Source of the DNA: Gulosibacter molinativorax
GTDB taxonomy: Bacteria > Actinomycetota > Actinomycetes > Actinomycetales > Microbacteriaceae
Direction: 5' to 3'
Length of the DNA: 64,000 nt
Assembly: GCF_003010915.2 (NCBI RefSeq)
Contig: NZ_CP028426.1
Coordinates: 930,001 to 994,000 of the forward strand
This document shows, piece after piece, positions 26,442 through 34,997 of the stretch. How positions within the stretch are numbered: position 1 is the first letter of the stretch; every line of letters begins with the position of its first letter. The notes under the pieces were generated by a model, which had not been told where the DNA came from, did no database searches, and was given only the letters and a program-made list of their open reading frames with translations. The position numbers were made by a program, and so were the translations under genes.

Positions 26442-28078
26442 GCATCACAATGCGAGAACCCACGACCACGACGAAGAGCCTCACGCTCAAAGGACTACAA
26501 AAAGGCAAGATCGGCGCATTCGCAGGTGCGATCATTGGTATCGCGAGTATCGCACCTGCATACACGATGACCTCAGGCACTGGCCCCGCGATTTCAGTGG
26601 CAGGGCTCCAGACCCCTTTCATTCTTCTCGTGGGCAGCATCCCGATGCTGTTTGTGCTCATGGGGTACCGGGAGTTGAACAGGTCGATGCCGGACTCTGG
26701 ATCGACGTTCACCTGGTCCTCACGCGCGTTCGGCCCCTGGATCGGCTGGCTTGGCGGATGGGGACTCGTCGCTTCAACGGCTCTCGTGTTGTCAAATCTT
26801 GCTGCTGTCGCAGTGGACTTCCTCTTCATCGCGTTATCGCAGCTCTTCAACGCACCGGAGATTGCAGATCTCACCCGTAACCTGTGGATCAACATCCCAG
26901 TGGTCGCCCTGCTCACCGGACTCGCCGCCTACGTCGCCTACCGGGGTCTTGAAGAGACGAAACGTCTTCAGTACGCCCTCGTCGGGCTGCAAGGTATTGC
27001 TCTTGGCTGGTTTGTGATCGCGGCGATCGTGAAGATCGCGAACGGAGACGCCTACGACTACACCCCCGTGAGCCTGGACTGGTTCAACCCGGCCTTGCTC
27101 GGGGAGAACGGATTCAGCTTCTCTGTACTCATGGCGGGTCTCTCGCTTTCGATTTTTATGTTCTGGGGCTGGGATGTCATCCTCACCATGAATGAGGAAA
27201 CAAAGGATCCACGCCGCACCCCGGGACGGGCAGCGCTACTCACCATCGGCATGATCATTGTCACCTATCTCGTCGTGTCAATCGTCCTGCTCAGCTTCGC
27301 GGGCATCGGCACCACAGGCCTGGGCACAGGTAATCCAGATATTCAGGAATCGCTTTTCGCAGCCATCGCACCAGAGATCATGGGGCCGTTCGCGCTACTC
27401 ATGTCCACTGCCATCTTCGCTAGTTCGACAGCCGCGCTCCAAGCAACACTGGTATCTCCGTCCAGGACCCTCCAAGCGATGTCGCACTACGGTGCAGTGC
27501 CGAAAACCTTCGGTCGACTCTCCAAGTACAAGACTCCCGGCGCCGCGACACTCTGGGCTGCGACGGCCTCGGTCGTGTTCTACGTCATCATGCGCATCAT
27601 CTCAGAGGACGCACTTTGGGACACGATTACTGCGATGGGAATCATGGTGTGCTTCTATTACGGCATCACCGGCCTTGCAGCCTTCTGGTACTTCCGCGGA
27701 ACCTGGTTCGTAAACCTGGGCAACTTCTTTCGGCGGTTCCTTCTGCCGCTGCTGGGAGGGCTCTCACTCCTCACGATGTTCGGAAAAACGCTCTACGACT
27801 CCGCCACCGACCCAGATTTCGGCTCCGGCAACATGCTTTTCGCTACAACCCTTGCTGACGGCAGCACCGAGGGCGGCGTCGGAGTTGTCTTCGTTGCCGG
27901 TGTCGTGATTCTTGGCGGCGGCGGGCTCCTCATGCTGATCTATTCTTTCGTGAACCCTGGCTTCTTCCGAGGCAAGCAAATCGAAGTCGGGTCAGTGCTC
28001 CAAGAGACAGAGATGACTCCATTTATGGGTGATTCGCACGGGCCTGTCAGAGAGAAGCAGGCACTCCAGGCTGATTAA
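26438..28078 (+). CDS. APC-superfamily amino acid/amine permease
   Basis: Secondary transporter of 546 aa with about 12 to 14 hydrophobic segments. The first helix carries AGAIIGIASIAPAYTM, matching the broken substrate-binding helix of APC transporters, and WSSRAFGPWIGWLGGWGLV is also typical. A GTG at 26438 overlaps the amine oxidase stop by four bases; an ATG at 26450 is an alternative. The C-terminal 60 residues are an extra membrane segment and a polar tail. It should import the amine oxidised by the preceding enzymes. A hairpin follows at 28123. Confidence 0.9.
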   Translation: MSITMREPTTTTKSLTLKGLQKGKIGAFAGAIIGIASIAPAYTMTSGTGPAISVAGLQTPFILLVGSIPMLFVLMGYRELNRSMPDSGSTFTWSSRAFGPWIGWLGGWGLVASTALVLSNLAAVAVDFLFIALSQLFNAPEIADLTRNLWINIPVVALLTGLAAYVAYRGLEETKRLQYALVGLQGIALGWFVIAAIVKIANGDAYDYTPVSLDWFNPALLGENGFSFSVLMAGLSLSIFMFWGWDVILTMNEETKDPRRTPGRAALLTIGMIIVTYLVVSIVLLSFAGIGTTGLGTGNPDIQESLFAAIAPEIMGPFALLMSTAIFASSTAALQATLVSPSRTLQAMSHYGAVPKTFGRLSKYKTPGAATLWAATASVVFYVIMRIISEDALWDTITAMGIMVCFYYGITGLAAFWYFRGTWFVNLGNFFRRFLLPLLGGLSLLTMFGKTLYDSATDPDFGSGNMLFATTLADGSTEGGVGVVFVAGVVILGGGGLLMLIYSFVNPGFFRGKQIEVGSVLQETEMTPFMGDSHGPVREKQALQAD

Positions 28079-28122
28079 GGACATCTCGCCCACCCCCGCG
28101 GTTCCCGCAGGTGCATGAGGTT

Positions 28123-28151
28123 CCGGCGCCTTCCACTACTGAAGGCGCCGG
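28123..28151. terminator. hairpin after APC permease
   Basis: CCGGCGCCTTC and GAAGGCGCCGG pair perfectly over 11 bases around a seven-base loop, with flanking AGG/CCT able to extend the stem. It has no T-run. It lies between the permease stop and the convergent TetR remnant. Confidence 0.65.
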
Positions 28152-28173
28152 ACCTCGCGATAGATCAATCCGG

Positions 28174-28518
28174 TTACCTCAAAGGGTCCGAAACTATCCG
28201 TCTGATTGCTTCGATTGCGGTTTGGGTCAGTTCCTGTGCTTCCGCGTCAGTAGGTATGCTGTCCGGCCAGAGCCCGGCAAGGTAGTGGATGAGAGCAGTG
28301 CCGAGGGTAATCACCAGACGGGCCTCTGACTGCCGCGTCATCCCCGTGGCGGGTTCGTAGCGCTGCGCGTCGAAACGGGCGAGAATAATGGTGATGTAGT
28401 GTTCTTCGTGCGCAGTGATCCAAGCCTGTTCTTTCGACGCAAGCTCGGGGGCGATTGTGCTCCTTCCCTGCTCTCCTATTCCCAACGAAACTTGAGGCCA
28501 CGGTGGCAAGAAGCGCAC
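28174..28518 (-). pseudogene. TetR-family regulator remnant (C-terminal ligand domain only)
   Basis: The frame encodes about 110 aa that look like the C-terminal half of a TetR regulator (EHYITIILARFDAQRYEP, then a helix ending AIEAIRRIVSDPLR). No helix-turn-helix can be found upstream in any frame to 28865; the next 350 bases contain stops in all minus frames and no family motif. It is therefore probably a decayed regulator that once controlled the amine-oxidase genes it faces. A divergent or unusual intact small protein cannot be excluded. Confidence 0.5.
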
Positions 28519-28886
28519 ATCGGGTCAACGTCCGCCCCGTCGGCTCCTTCCTTATCTCCGTGTCCACTCAACGGTGAGTCGCGGATCACGGATGCTTCGT
28601 TCGCCCGCACAAGAGCGAAAGGGAGGTTGCGATCTGAATCCCAGAGCCACATCTTCGCCCTGCAATCGACGCGTAACCATTCGTACTTGAACCCTGATCT
28701 GAACTTAACGTAACTCCTATCGCCCGCTCGCACTCTTCCACGACACCCGGCGCCTTCTAAATCTCGAGGCTCCGCCCTCGGACAGTAGTGGGATGCACGA
28801 CCGTGTCCTTCTTGTTCCCGACTTCGACGTTTACTACTGTGATGTCTCTGATCGCGCGCTGTCATGCTGATGCGCGCATGTCTGCC
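28519..28886. other. non-coding stretch, probably degraded sequence
   Basis: No convincing gene, repeat or RNA was seen in this 368-base gap between the TetR remnant and the GntR operator. Its lower coding quality on both strands fits decay of the missing part of the TetR gene. Confidence 0.4.
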
Positions 28887-28907
28887 TTGTCTAGTATGTA
28901 TAGACTA
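28887..28907. promoter_or_regulatory. GntR-type operator, site 1 (TTGTCT-N9-AGACTA)
   Basis: TTGTCT at 28887-28892 and AGACTA at 28902-28907 form a near-palindrome with a nine-base centre; the inner part reads GTCTAGTATGTATAGAC. It lies about 60 bases before the GntR gene. An operator of the same form occurs at 39139-39159 across the sugar operon promoter, which supports autoregulation. Confidence 0.65.
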
Positions 28908-28967
28908 ACGAGCATGCCTGGCTAGAAGACCAGGCAGGGTAGCATGATAGACAAGGAGAGAAGCGCG

Positions 28968-29717
28968 ATGCAGACGATCGAACGAACCTCTCCCATCCCC
29001 TACTACGAGCAACTGTTCGACATCCTCAAGGCGCGCATCGAGGGCGGCGACTTTCCCGCCGAAGAGCGGCTGCCGAGCGAGCTGGAGTTGTGCCGCGAGT
29101 TCGGCCTTGCCCGTGCCACGGTGCGTCAGACCCTCGCGAAGCTGGAGACCGAAGGCTACGCACGCCGGGTCGCGCGGCGCGGCGTGTTCGCGACGACACC
29201 GGAGCCGGCGTCTGGCTGGATCGTGCAGGATGCTGAGGGCTTCCTGGAGTCACAGATCCGCCACGGCCGCACCGGAATTGAGACGACGGTCGTAGACGCA
29301 GGATTCCGCGCCGCGCCCGAACATGTCCTCGAGGAGCTGAGACTAGCGGAAACCGACCGGATCTTCGCGATCGATCGGATTCGGCGTCTCGACGGGGAGA
29401 TCGCGATGTTCAGCACGAACTGGTTCCCTCCGGATGCCGGCGCGGTGATCGCCGATGCCCATGACGTACTCGATGGTACGGGATCAGTCAACAACACGTT
29501 GCGACAGGCGGGATTCATCACGGAGGCCGCGCGCCGAGTCATCCACGCGACCGCTGCACCGCCGGACGTCGCCGAGCATCTCGATGTTCCGACCGGTCAC
29601 CCGGTCATGCGGATTCGCTCGCTTTCATGGGATCAGAGCGGCCGCCGCTTCGACTATTACGAAACGTGGGTACTCACGGACACCGTGCCCCTTGAGGTGA
29701 ATGTCACCGCGGCCTGA
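28968..29717 (+). CDS. GntR-family (HutC/UTRA type) regulator
   Basis: Regulator of 249 aa. The N-terminal winged helix-turn-helix is clear (YYEQLFDILKARIEGGDFP, ELCREFGLARATVRQTLAKL), and the C-terminal UTRA ligand domain follows from about residue 90 (IRRLDGEIAMFSTNWFP, and RFDYYETWVLTDTVPLEV at the end). The ATG at 28968 has AAGGAGAG nine bases before it. Its stop is six bases from the end of the convergent sugar operon. UTRA regulators are usually repressors released by a phosphorylated sugar, so this is the likely local repressor of the kinases, aldolase and importer. The shared operator at 28887 and 39139 supports this. Confidence 0.9.
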   Translation: MQTIERTSPIPYYEQLFDILKARIEGGDFPAEERLPSELELCREFGLARATVRQTLAKLETEGYARRVARRGVFATTPEPASGWIVQDAEGFLESQIRHGRTGIETTVVDAGFRAAPEHVLEELRLAETDRIFAIDRIRRLDGEIAMFSTNWFPPDAGAVIADAHDVLDGTGSVNNTLRQAGFITEAARRVIHATAAPPDVAEHLDVPTGHPVMRIRSLSWDQSGRRFDYYETWVLTDTVPLEVNVTAA

Positions 29718-29723
29718 GGCCCT

Positions 29724-31052
29724 TCAGGCACCCAGCGCGATGGCGGGGTCGGGATCCCATCCGCGCGCCGTCGCGGCAAGCATCGCCGCCCCCACTGCAG
29801 TCACCTCGAGTTCCCCAACGCGCTCGGTACGGTAACCATTCACGCTCTCCTTAATCGCCACCCACCCCTGCGACCTGGCCCACCCGCCAGCAAGGCGCAC
29901 GCCGCTGTGCGCGGCAGATCCGCGGCTAACCGCGTCCACCGCGTCCCTTCCCAGGTGCGCCAAGGCGCCGAGCACGGCTGTCGCCCGAGCCCGCGGATTC
30001 CGCGGCGCATCGAGTACATACGACGGGCTCCCCCCTCCCCGAGTGCCGGGCAAGAAGTAGGCGCTGTCCAGGCTCCCCGCCGGTGCCGTGTGACCGGCGA
30101 GGATCTCCTGGATCGCTGCAGCCACTTCCGGATCCTGTGAGGCCCAGGCCACGTTGCGGCTGAGCTCCTCCACGCGCAAGAGTGTCGTTCCTGCGGACTG
30201 GATCCCCGGTGCAAGATCGACGTCGACCGTGGAGTCCCGCAACGCTGGCGGTTCGGGACGTTGCGCTACCACAACCTCCGCTGTCCCCATCGAGTCCAGC
30301 ACCGCTCCCGGAGCCATCTGTTCCACACCCCATCCCCCGACCGGATGGTCATGCCCACCCACCACGACAATCGCATCCCTCGCGACCGCGTCTGGTGCAA
30401 GCAAGAAGGCGTGATCGAATGATCCGACAACGTCGCCGGCGGCCAGCACCGGGGGCAGTAGTGAGAATTCCCCCAACGTCGGAGCCACCCGCTCTGTCGC
30501 CCAAGCGCGGTCCCACGCACGCCACGCGCCGGTCCGGGAGGCGAGGGTATCACTGAGGAAGGGCCGCTTCGTCCAGTGGGCGCTAGGAAAGTCGGCGACC
30601 GCCAACCAACTGTGCGCCCGGCGCACACCGATCTGCCGGCGCGCCCACGCCCAACCGGCCAGGGTACGTGCCGCGTCCTCCACGGTGTCGAAAGTTTCGT
30701 CGGCAGGCAGGTCCGGGCGGAGACTGTGCAGCACTCCCTGTCGCCGCGGGTCGAACCATGCCAGGGCTGGCGTCAAAGGCACCAATCGCTCGTCGACCAA
30801 CATGCCGTCCTCCCCCATGCCTGCTACGCAAACAGCGTGCACTTCGAAGCGGTCGGCGCACGCCTCGGCCATCATGCTCTCCACGGTCGATAGAAGCGTA
30901 GCCCCCTCGATACACAACCCCTGCGCATCGCGTGGAGTGAGCCGGCCGACCCGAGCTACCACCTCACCATCGGGGGCGAGAAGGACGACCTTGACATTAG
31001 TGCTGCCGACGTCCACACCACACGCGACACGATTCCGTCGGGTGCTGTGCAC
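29724..31052 (-). CDS. FGGY-family carbohydrate kinase (third of three)
   Basis: Sugar kinase of the FGGY family, about 442 aa. The N-terminal ATP/phosphate loop is ACGVDVGSTNVKVVLL. A middle segment GGHDHPVGGWGVEQMAPG with LDSMGTAEVV matches the first kinase of this cluster (32563-34023) and differs from the XylB-like second one. I start it at the GTG at 31052, which has GGAGGAGG upstream; longer starts would overlap untranslated sequence. It is the last gene of the operon, 83 bases after the XylB-like gene. It transfers phosphate from ATP to a sugar or polyol; which sugar is unknown. Confidence 0.85.
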   Translation of the reverse strand: MHSTRRNRVACGVDVGSTNVKVVLLAPDGEVVARVGRLTPRDAQGLCIEGATLLSTVESMMAEACADRFEVHAVCVAGMGEDGMLVDERLVPLTPALAWFDPRRQGVLHSLRPDLPADETFDTVEDAARTLAGWAWARRQIGVRRAHSWLAVADFPSAHWTKRPFLSDTLASRTGAWRAWDRAWATERVAPTLGEFSLLPPVLAAGDVVGSFDHAFLLAPDAVARDAIVVVGGHDHPVGGWGVEQMAPGAVLDSMGTAEVVVAQRPEPPALRDSTVDVDLAPGIQSAGTTLLRVEELSRNVAWASQDPEVAAAIQEILAGHTAPAGSLDSAYFLPGTRGGGSPSYVLDAPRNPRARATAVLGALAHLGRDAVDAVSRGSAAHSGVRLAGGWARSQGWVAIKESVNGYRTERVGELEVTAVGAAMLAATARGWDPDPAIALGA

Positions 31053-31135
31053 AGATCTTGCCTCCTCCGCGGGTGGTTGACGAGCCGCGACAGTCACAAA
31101 TCTACCGACGCGACCCGCGCAGCGGGTGAATCGGC

Positions 31136-32566
31136 TCAGTCGGTGTAGCCGAGCGCCGACATCGCCGCCGCGTGCTGCATGATTACCTGCCGGTCCATGG
31201 GCGCGGGCGGCATCTCTTCGACGGTGACGGGCCATGACGGGAAGTCGCCCTCCAGGGCGCAGGCCGCCTGGAGGGCGGCTCCCCTGGTGACGTACTCGTC
31301 GACGGCGGGCAGCACGACAGGCATGTCGACCATCTGTGTGAGGATCGTCTGCACTGCAGGGCTGGGAGCTGCGCCGCCGATGAGGAGCAACCGGTCCGCA
31401 GATAGCCCGCAGGATGCCAGGGCATCGAGCATCGCCACCTGGCTGACCAGGGTTCCTTCGATGATGGCGCGGGCCATGTTCTCTCGGGTGAAGTTGAACA
31501 ACGATGCCCCGTGCAAGGACGCGCGTACGGTCGGCAGGTCCGGTGTGCGCTCACCTTCGAAGAAGGGCAGCATAGTCAGGCCTTCGGCGCCGGACGAGGA
31601 GTGAAGTGCGAGCTTCGACAACTCGGCATGCGTGCATCCCAGCATCGTGGTTCCGGCATCGAAGTTCCGTCCCGCATTGAGCGTCGCCACCAAGGGAAGG
31701 TGGCCTCCGCTCGCATCGGCATAGTTGCTGACATAGCCGGACAGGTCGTGCACGGGTTGCGTCGAGCGCAGGTAGACGACCCCTGATGTGCCCAGCGACA
31801 TCACGGCGTCACCTTCGGCGATCCCCAGCGCCAGAGCTGCCGCCGCGTTGTCACCGCTGCCCACCCCGATGGGTATGCCTGCCGGGACGCCGGGGATCCC
31901 ATCTGCAGTCACTCCGGCCCGCTCATGCGGCCCAAGGATCCGTGGAAGGACGGCGCTTCGTCCTAAGGCGTGCTCGACAAGATCCATACAGTACTGGCCG
32001 GTGTCGGGCGACCAGTAGCCGGTGCCGCTGGCCTCCGAGCGATCCGTGGTCAACGTGGTGAGGTCGGTGGCGCCCTCGCCGTAGCCCAGCAGTCGCCACG
32101 TTAGCCAGTCGTGCACCACCGCGACGGCGGCTGTCCGCGCTGCCGATGCGGGGTCTGTGTCGCGCAGCCAGCGGAGTTTCGAGACGGTGTCGGACAGTGT
32201 AATGGGCAGGCCGGTGCGCTTGATCCACTCTTCCTTGCCGAGCTCGTTGTTTAGGGCGACCATGTGGGCGTGTGAGCCGGTGTCGTTCCAAAGCGGCGAC
32301 TCACGCACTACATGACCGGTCGTGTCAAGGAAGATCGGTGTGTGCTGCTGCCCGCTGACGGATACCGCGAGGACATCCTCGAGACCCCCTGCACAACGCA
32401 CGGCCGCTAGTAGGGCGCCCCACCATCGATGGGGGTGAACGATCGTTCCTGTGGGGTGAGTCGCCTTTCCCTCGCGCACCTGTTCGCCGGTGGCAATATC
32501 CCGAACGGTCACTTTGCAGCTCTGGGTTGACGAATCGATCCCCGCGACGAGTCCGCGGCCCCTCAC
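31136..32566 (-). CDS. xylulokinase-like FGGY kinase (second of three)
   Basis: FGGY kinase of 476 aa most like xylulokinase. It opens with GLVAGIDSSTQSCKVTV; VSVSGQQHTPIFLDTTGHVV and LWNDTGSHAHM follow the XylB pattern (the SGQQHG-like motif), and the C-terminal ATP site contains LLIGGAAPSPAVQTIL and the final EYVTRGAALQAA. The GTG at 32566 overlaps the stop of the preceding kinase (GTGA) and GAAGGGG lies upstream, so translation is coupled. It probably phosphorylates D-xylulose or a similar ketose. Confidence 0.87.
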   Translation of the reverse strand: MRGRGLVAGIDSSTQSCKVTVRDIATGEQVREGKATHPTGTIVHPHRWWGALLAAVRCAGGLEDVLAVSVSGQQHTPIFLDTTGHVVRESPLWNDTGSHAHMVALNNELGKEEWIKRTGLPITLSDTVSKLRWLRDTDPASAARTAAVAVVHDWLTWRLLGYGEGATDLTTLTTDRSEASGTGYWSPDTGQYCMDLVEHALGRSAVLPRILGPHERAGVTADGIPGVPAGIPIGVGSGDNAAAALALGIAEGDAVMSLGTSGVVYLRSTQPVHDLSGYVSNYADASGGHLPLVATLNAGRNFDAGTTMLGCTHAELSKLALHSSSGAEGLTMLPFFEGERTPDLPTVRASLHGASLFNFTRENMARAIIEGTLVSQVAMLDALASCGLSADRLLLIGGAAPSPAVQTILTQMVDMPVVLPAVDEYVTRGAALQAACALEGDFPSWPVTVEEMPPAPMDRQVIMQHAAAMSALGYTD

Positions 32567-34023
32567 TCCGAAAGCCCCTTCAGCCGATGCCGCTGCAAAC
32601 GCCTCTTCCCGAGCCAATCGGCCAGCCCGTCGTGTCGGACGTCGTGCGGATCGATATCGTGCGGGTCGTTGCTTTCCCAGAGCCATCCTGTCCCGGACGC
32701 GAGTGCCTGCGCCCCGCGGGAGACGACTTCCGGAAAGGTGGATGCGGTGAGCGGCATACCGAGAACGTCAGCCTTCAGTTGCAGCCACAAGTAGTTACCA
32801 CTGGCGGGACCGATCACTTTCACCCGCGAAGGCGGCGTGTGGAACAGTTCGAGCACATCCTGGAACTGCACGGCCATCCCGAGGAAGGTGCCGAACACGA
32901 TCTGCTCGAGAGTTGTGTCGCTGCCGATCCCTGCGATCACCCCCCGCGCCGAGGACCGCTTGGCTGGCGGGGGGCTCCCCCGAAACTGCGGTAACACCAG
33001 CGGAACCCCCTCGAGGTCGAGGGCACCGGCCACATACTCTTCGTGAAGCGACCTGACGATGGCGGCGAGCTTCCCCGCCTTGAGGCCAAGCATCCGCTGC
33101 AGGGTTGCGAACGCCGAGCCGCCGGTCGGTATGGAGGCGAACAGCGTGTATCCGGATCCTGCACAATCGAGTCCGCTCGCCAGCTTGGACCGCTTCGCAA
33201 CCGAATCCAAACGCGGTTCCAGGGTGCGAAACAACAACCCCTCAGTCGTACCGGTGGAGTTCAGCAGCTCCCCCCGCTCCAGCCCCGCGCCGACACTTCC
33301 CACCATGTGGTCGTGACCGGCAACGTGCACCCGCACCGCGCCGTCCAGCCCCGTTGCCGCCGCGAAGGCATCCGTGACTACTGCTCCCGCTGGAGCGGAG
33401 CGGATCTCGGGAAGGACCGTGGTGTCGAGACCGACGAGACTCGTGGCTTCGTCCGACCAGGCTCCAGTGGTGAGGTCCAGTGCCATGGTGCGGCTGGCAA
33501 GCGACGGCTCGGACCATCGCTCACCGGTCATCGTTGCGGCAAGGTGTTCGGCGATGTTCAGCCACTGCGCGTCGCCGAGATCAGACGTGTGCTCGGCAGC
33601 CCAGGCGATCTTTGAGAGTCCGTAATTGCCGCTCATAGGGAGCCCCGTAATCCGATACAGCCGACTGCGCTGATCATCGGTGAGCCGGTCGAGGTAGCGG
33701 GTACCGCGCTGGTCGTGCCAGAGGATCATCGGTGATGCCAGAGACAGATCGCTCCGGACAAGACCCCCCGATTCTCCCACCCCGGTGATAGCGATCCGAC
33801 GCACGCTCGAACGTGCAGGACCGTCAAGCCTTCGAATGAACGCCGCGATCCCGTCCCACAGGGCTTCCAGGTCATACACCTCGCCGTACTCGTCCTGAAC
33901 GGTCGGCGTGGCGTACTTTGCGGTCGCGACGAGGTGGCTGTCCGCGTCGAACTGGCACACCTTCACGCTGGTCGTACCCACATCGATCGTGATCGTTGGG
34001 GACACCGAGGATCCGTTTTGCAT
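32563..34023 (-). CDS. FGGY-family carbohydrate kinase (first of three)
   Basis: FGGY kinase of 486 aa. The first domain begins TITIDVGTTSVKVCQFD; AGHDHMVGSVGAGLERGELLNSTGTTEG in the middle pairs it with the third kinase of the cluster. The second domain includes VKVIGPASGNYLWLQLKADVL. It starts 12 bases after the aldolase stop and ends in an overlap with the XylB-like gene. The kinase step probably supplies the phosphorylated ketose cleaved by the neighbouring aldolase. Substrate unknown. Confidence 0.87.
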   Translation of the reverse strand: MQNGSSVSPTITIDVGTTSVKVCQFDADSHLVATAKYATPTVQDEYGEVYDLEALWDGIAAFIRRLDGPARSSVRRIAITGVGESGGLVRSDLSLASPMILWHDQRGTRYLDRLTDDQRSRLYRITGLPMSGNYGLSKIAWAAEHTSDLGDAQWLNIAEHLAATMTGERWSEPSLASRTMALDLTTGAWSDEATSLVGLDTTVLPEIRSAPAGAVVTDAFAAATGLDGAVRVHVAGHDHMVGSVGAGLERGELLNSTGTTEGLLFRTLEPRLDSVAKRSKLASGLDCAGSGYTLFASIPTGGSAFATLQRMLGLKAGKLAAIVRSLHEEYVAGALDLEGVPLVLPQFRGSPPPAKRSSARGVIAGIGSDTTLEQIVFGTFLGMAVQFQDVLELFHTPPSRVKVIGPASGNYLWLQLKADVLGMPLTASTFPEVVSRGAQALASGTGWLWESNDPHDIDPHDVRHDGLADWLGKRRLQRHRLKGLSE

Positions 34024-34035
34024 GGACGCTTGTCG

Positions 34036-34875
34036 TCAGTTCGCGGCGGGGTTGAACTGACGGATGCGCCGTTCCACCGCCTCGGTGATGGCTGTGACCG
34101 CGTTGCGCGACACCCTGATCAGAGAGTGCTCGTGCGGATTCGCTGCATACGCTTCGCCGAACGAGCGGATCATCGCATTGCGCAGGTCGCTGGCGATGTT
34201 TACCTTCACCACGCCGTACTCGTGCAGGCGCGCGAATTGCTCGACCGGCAGACCCGAGCCGCCGTGGATGACAAGAGGAACACTGCTCTGCTCCTGCACG
34301 CGGCGTAGGACGTCGAAATCGATGCGCGCGTCGGGTGCGTACCCGTGTACGTTGCCGACGGACACGGCGAGCATGTCGCATCCGGTCCGGGCGACGAAGT
34401 CGGCAACCTGAGAAGGATCAGTACCGGAGGCCTCGTCCGGTCCGACCTCGTCCTCCTTGCCACCGATCGCACCGAGCTCAGCCTCCACTGAAATGTCAGC
34501 GGGAGTGATCTCGCGCGCCTTAGCGGAGAGGCGCACGTTCTCCTCGTAGGCCTCCTCAGAAGTGTCGATCATCACCGAAGTGAACTGGGCAGCAAGGGCA
34601 TCCTCCACCGCCTGCAAGTTCTTGCCGTGGTCAAGATGCAGGGCAACGGGAACCGGGCACGCGGCCAAACGCCGTGCGACCATATCGTAGATGTACTCGA
34701 AGCCGGAGAGCACAGCGTTGGTCGGTGCGCACTGGATGAACGTTGGAATACCGGCGCGCTCGATCGCGTCGATGATCCCCATCGTCGTCTCAATGTTCGT
34801 AGTGTTGAAAGCGCCAGCAACGAGACCTCGTGAGGTGCACTCGGAGATGACGTCGTATCCGCTGACAAGGGGCAT
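34036..34875 (-). CDS. class II ketose-bisphosphate aldolase
   Basis: Zinc-dependent aldolase of the fructose/tagatose-bisphosphate class, 279 aa. The ATG at 34875 has GGAAGGA upstream and begins MPLVSGYDV. Zinc and catalytic residues lie in VALHLDHGKNL (Asp-His), EAELGAIGGKEDE, VSVGNVHGYAP and PLVIHGGSGLP; KVNIASDLRN binds phosphate. The GatY/KbaY-like length suggests tagatose- or fructose-type bisphosphates. It would split a phosphorylated ketose into dihydroxyacetone phosphate and an aldehyde after the kinase step. Confidence 0.92.
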   Translation of the reverse strand: MPLVSGYDVISECTSRGLVAGAFNTTNIETTMGIIDAIERAGIPTFIQCAPTNAVLSGFEYIYDMVARRLAACPVPVALHLDHGKNLQAVEDALAAQFTSVMIDTSEEAYEENVRLSAKAREITPADISVEAELGAIGGKEDEVGPDEASGTDPSQVADFVARTGCDMLAVSVGNVHGYAPDARIDFDVLRRVQEQSSVPLVIHGGSGLPVEQFARLHEYGVVKVNIASDLRNAMIRSFGEAYAANPHEHSLIRVSRNAVTAITEAVERRIRQFNPAAN

Positions 34876-34997
34876 GTGTTGTCCTTCCGTGGTCTCAGAA
34901 CGACTGTCCGAGCACTGGTCGTTTGCTGTAACAGTCGCCGACGGGGCGGGTACGGGGCGCATCACGCGTTGACCCGCCCCGTCATGTTGGAACTGAT

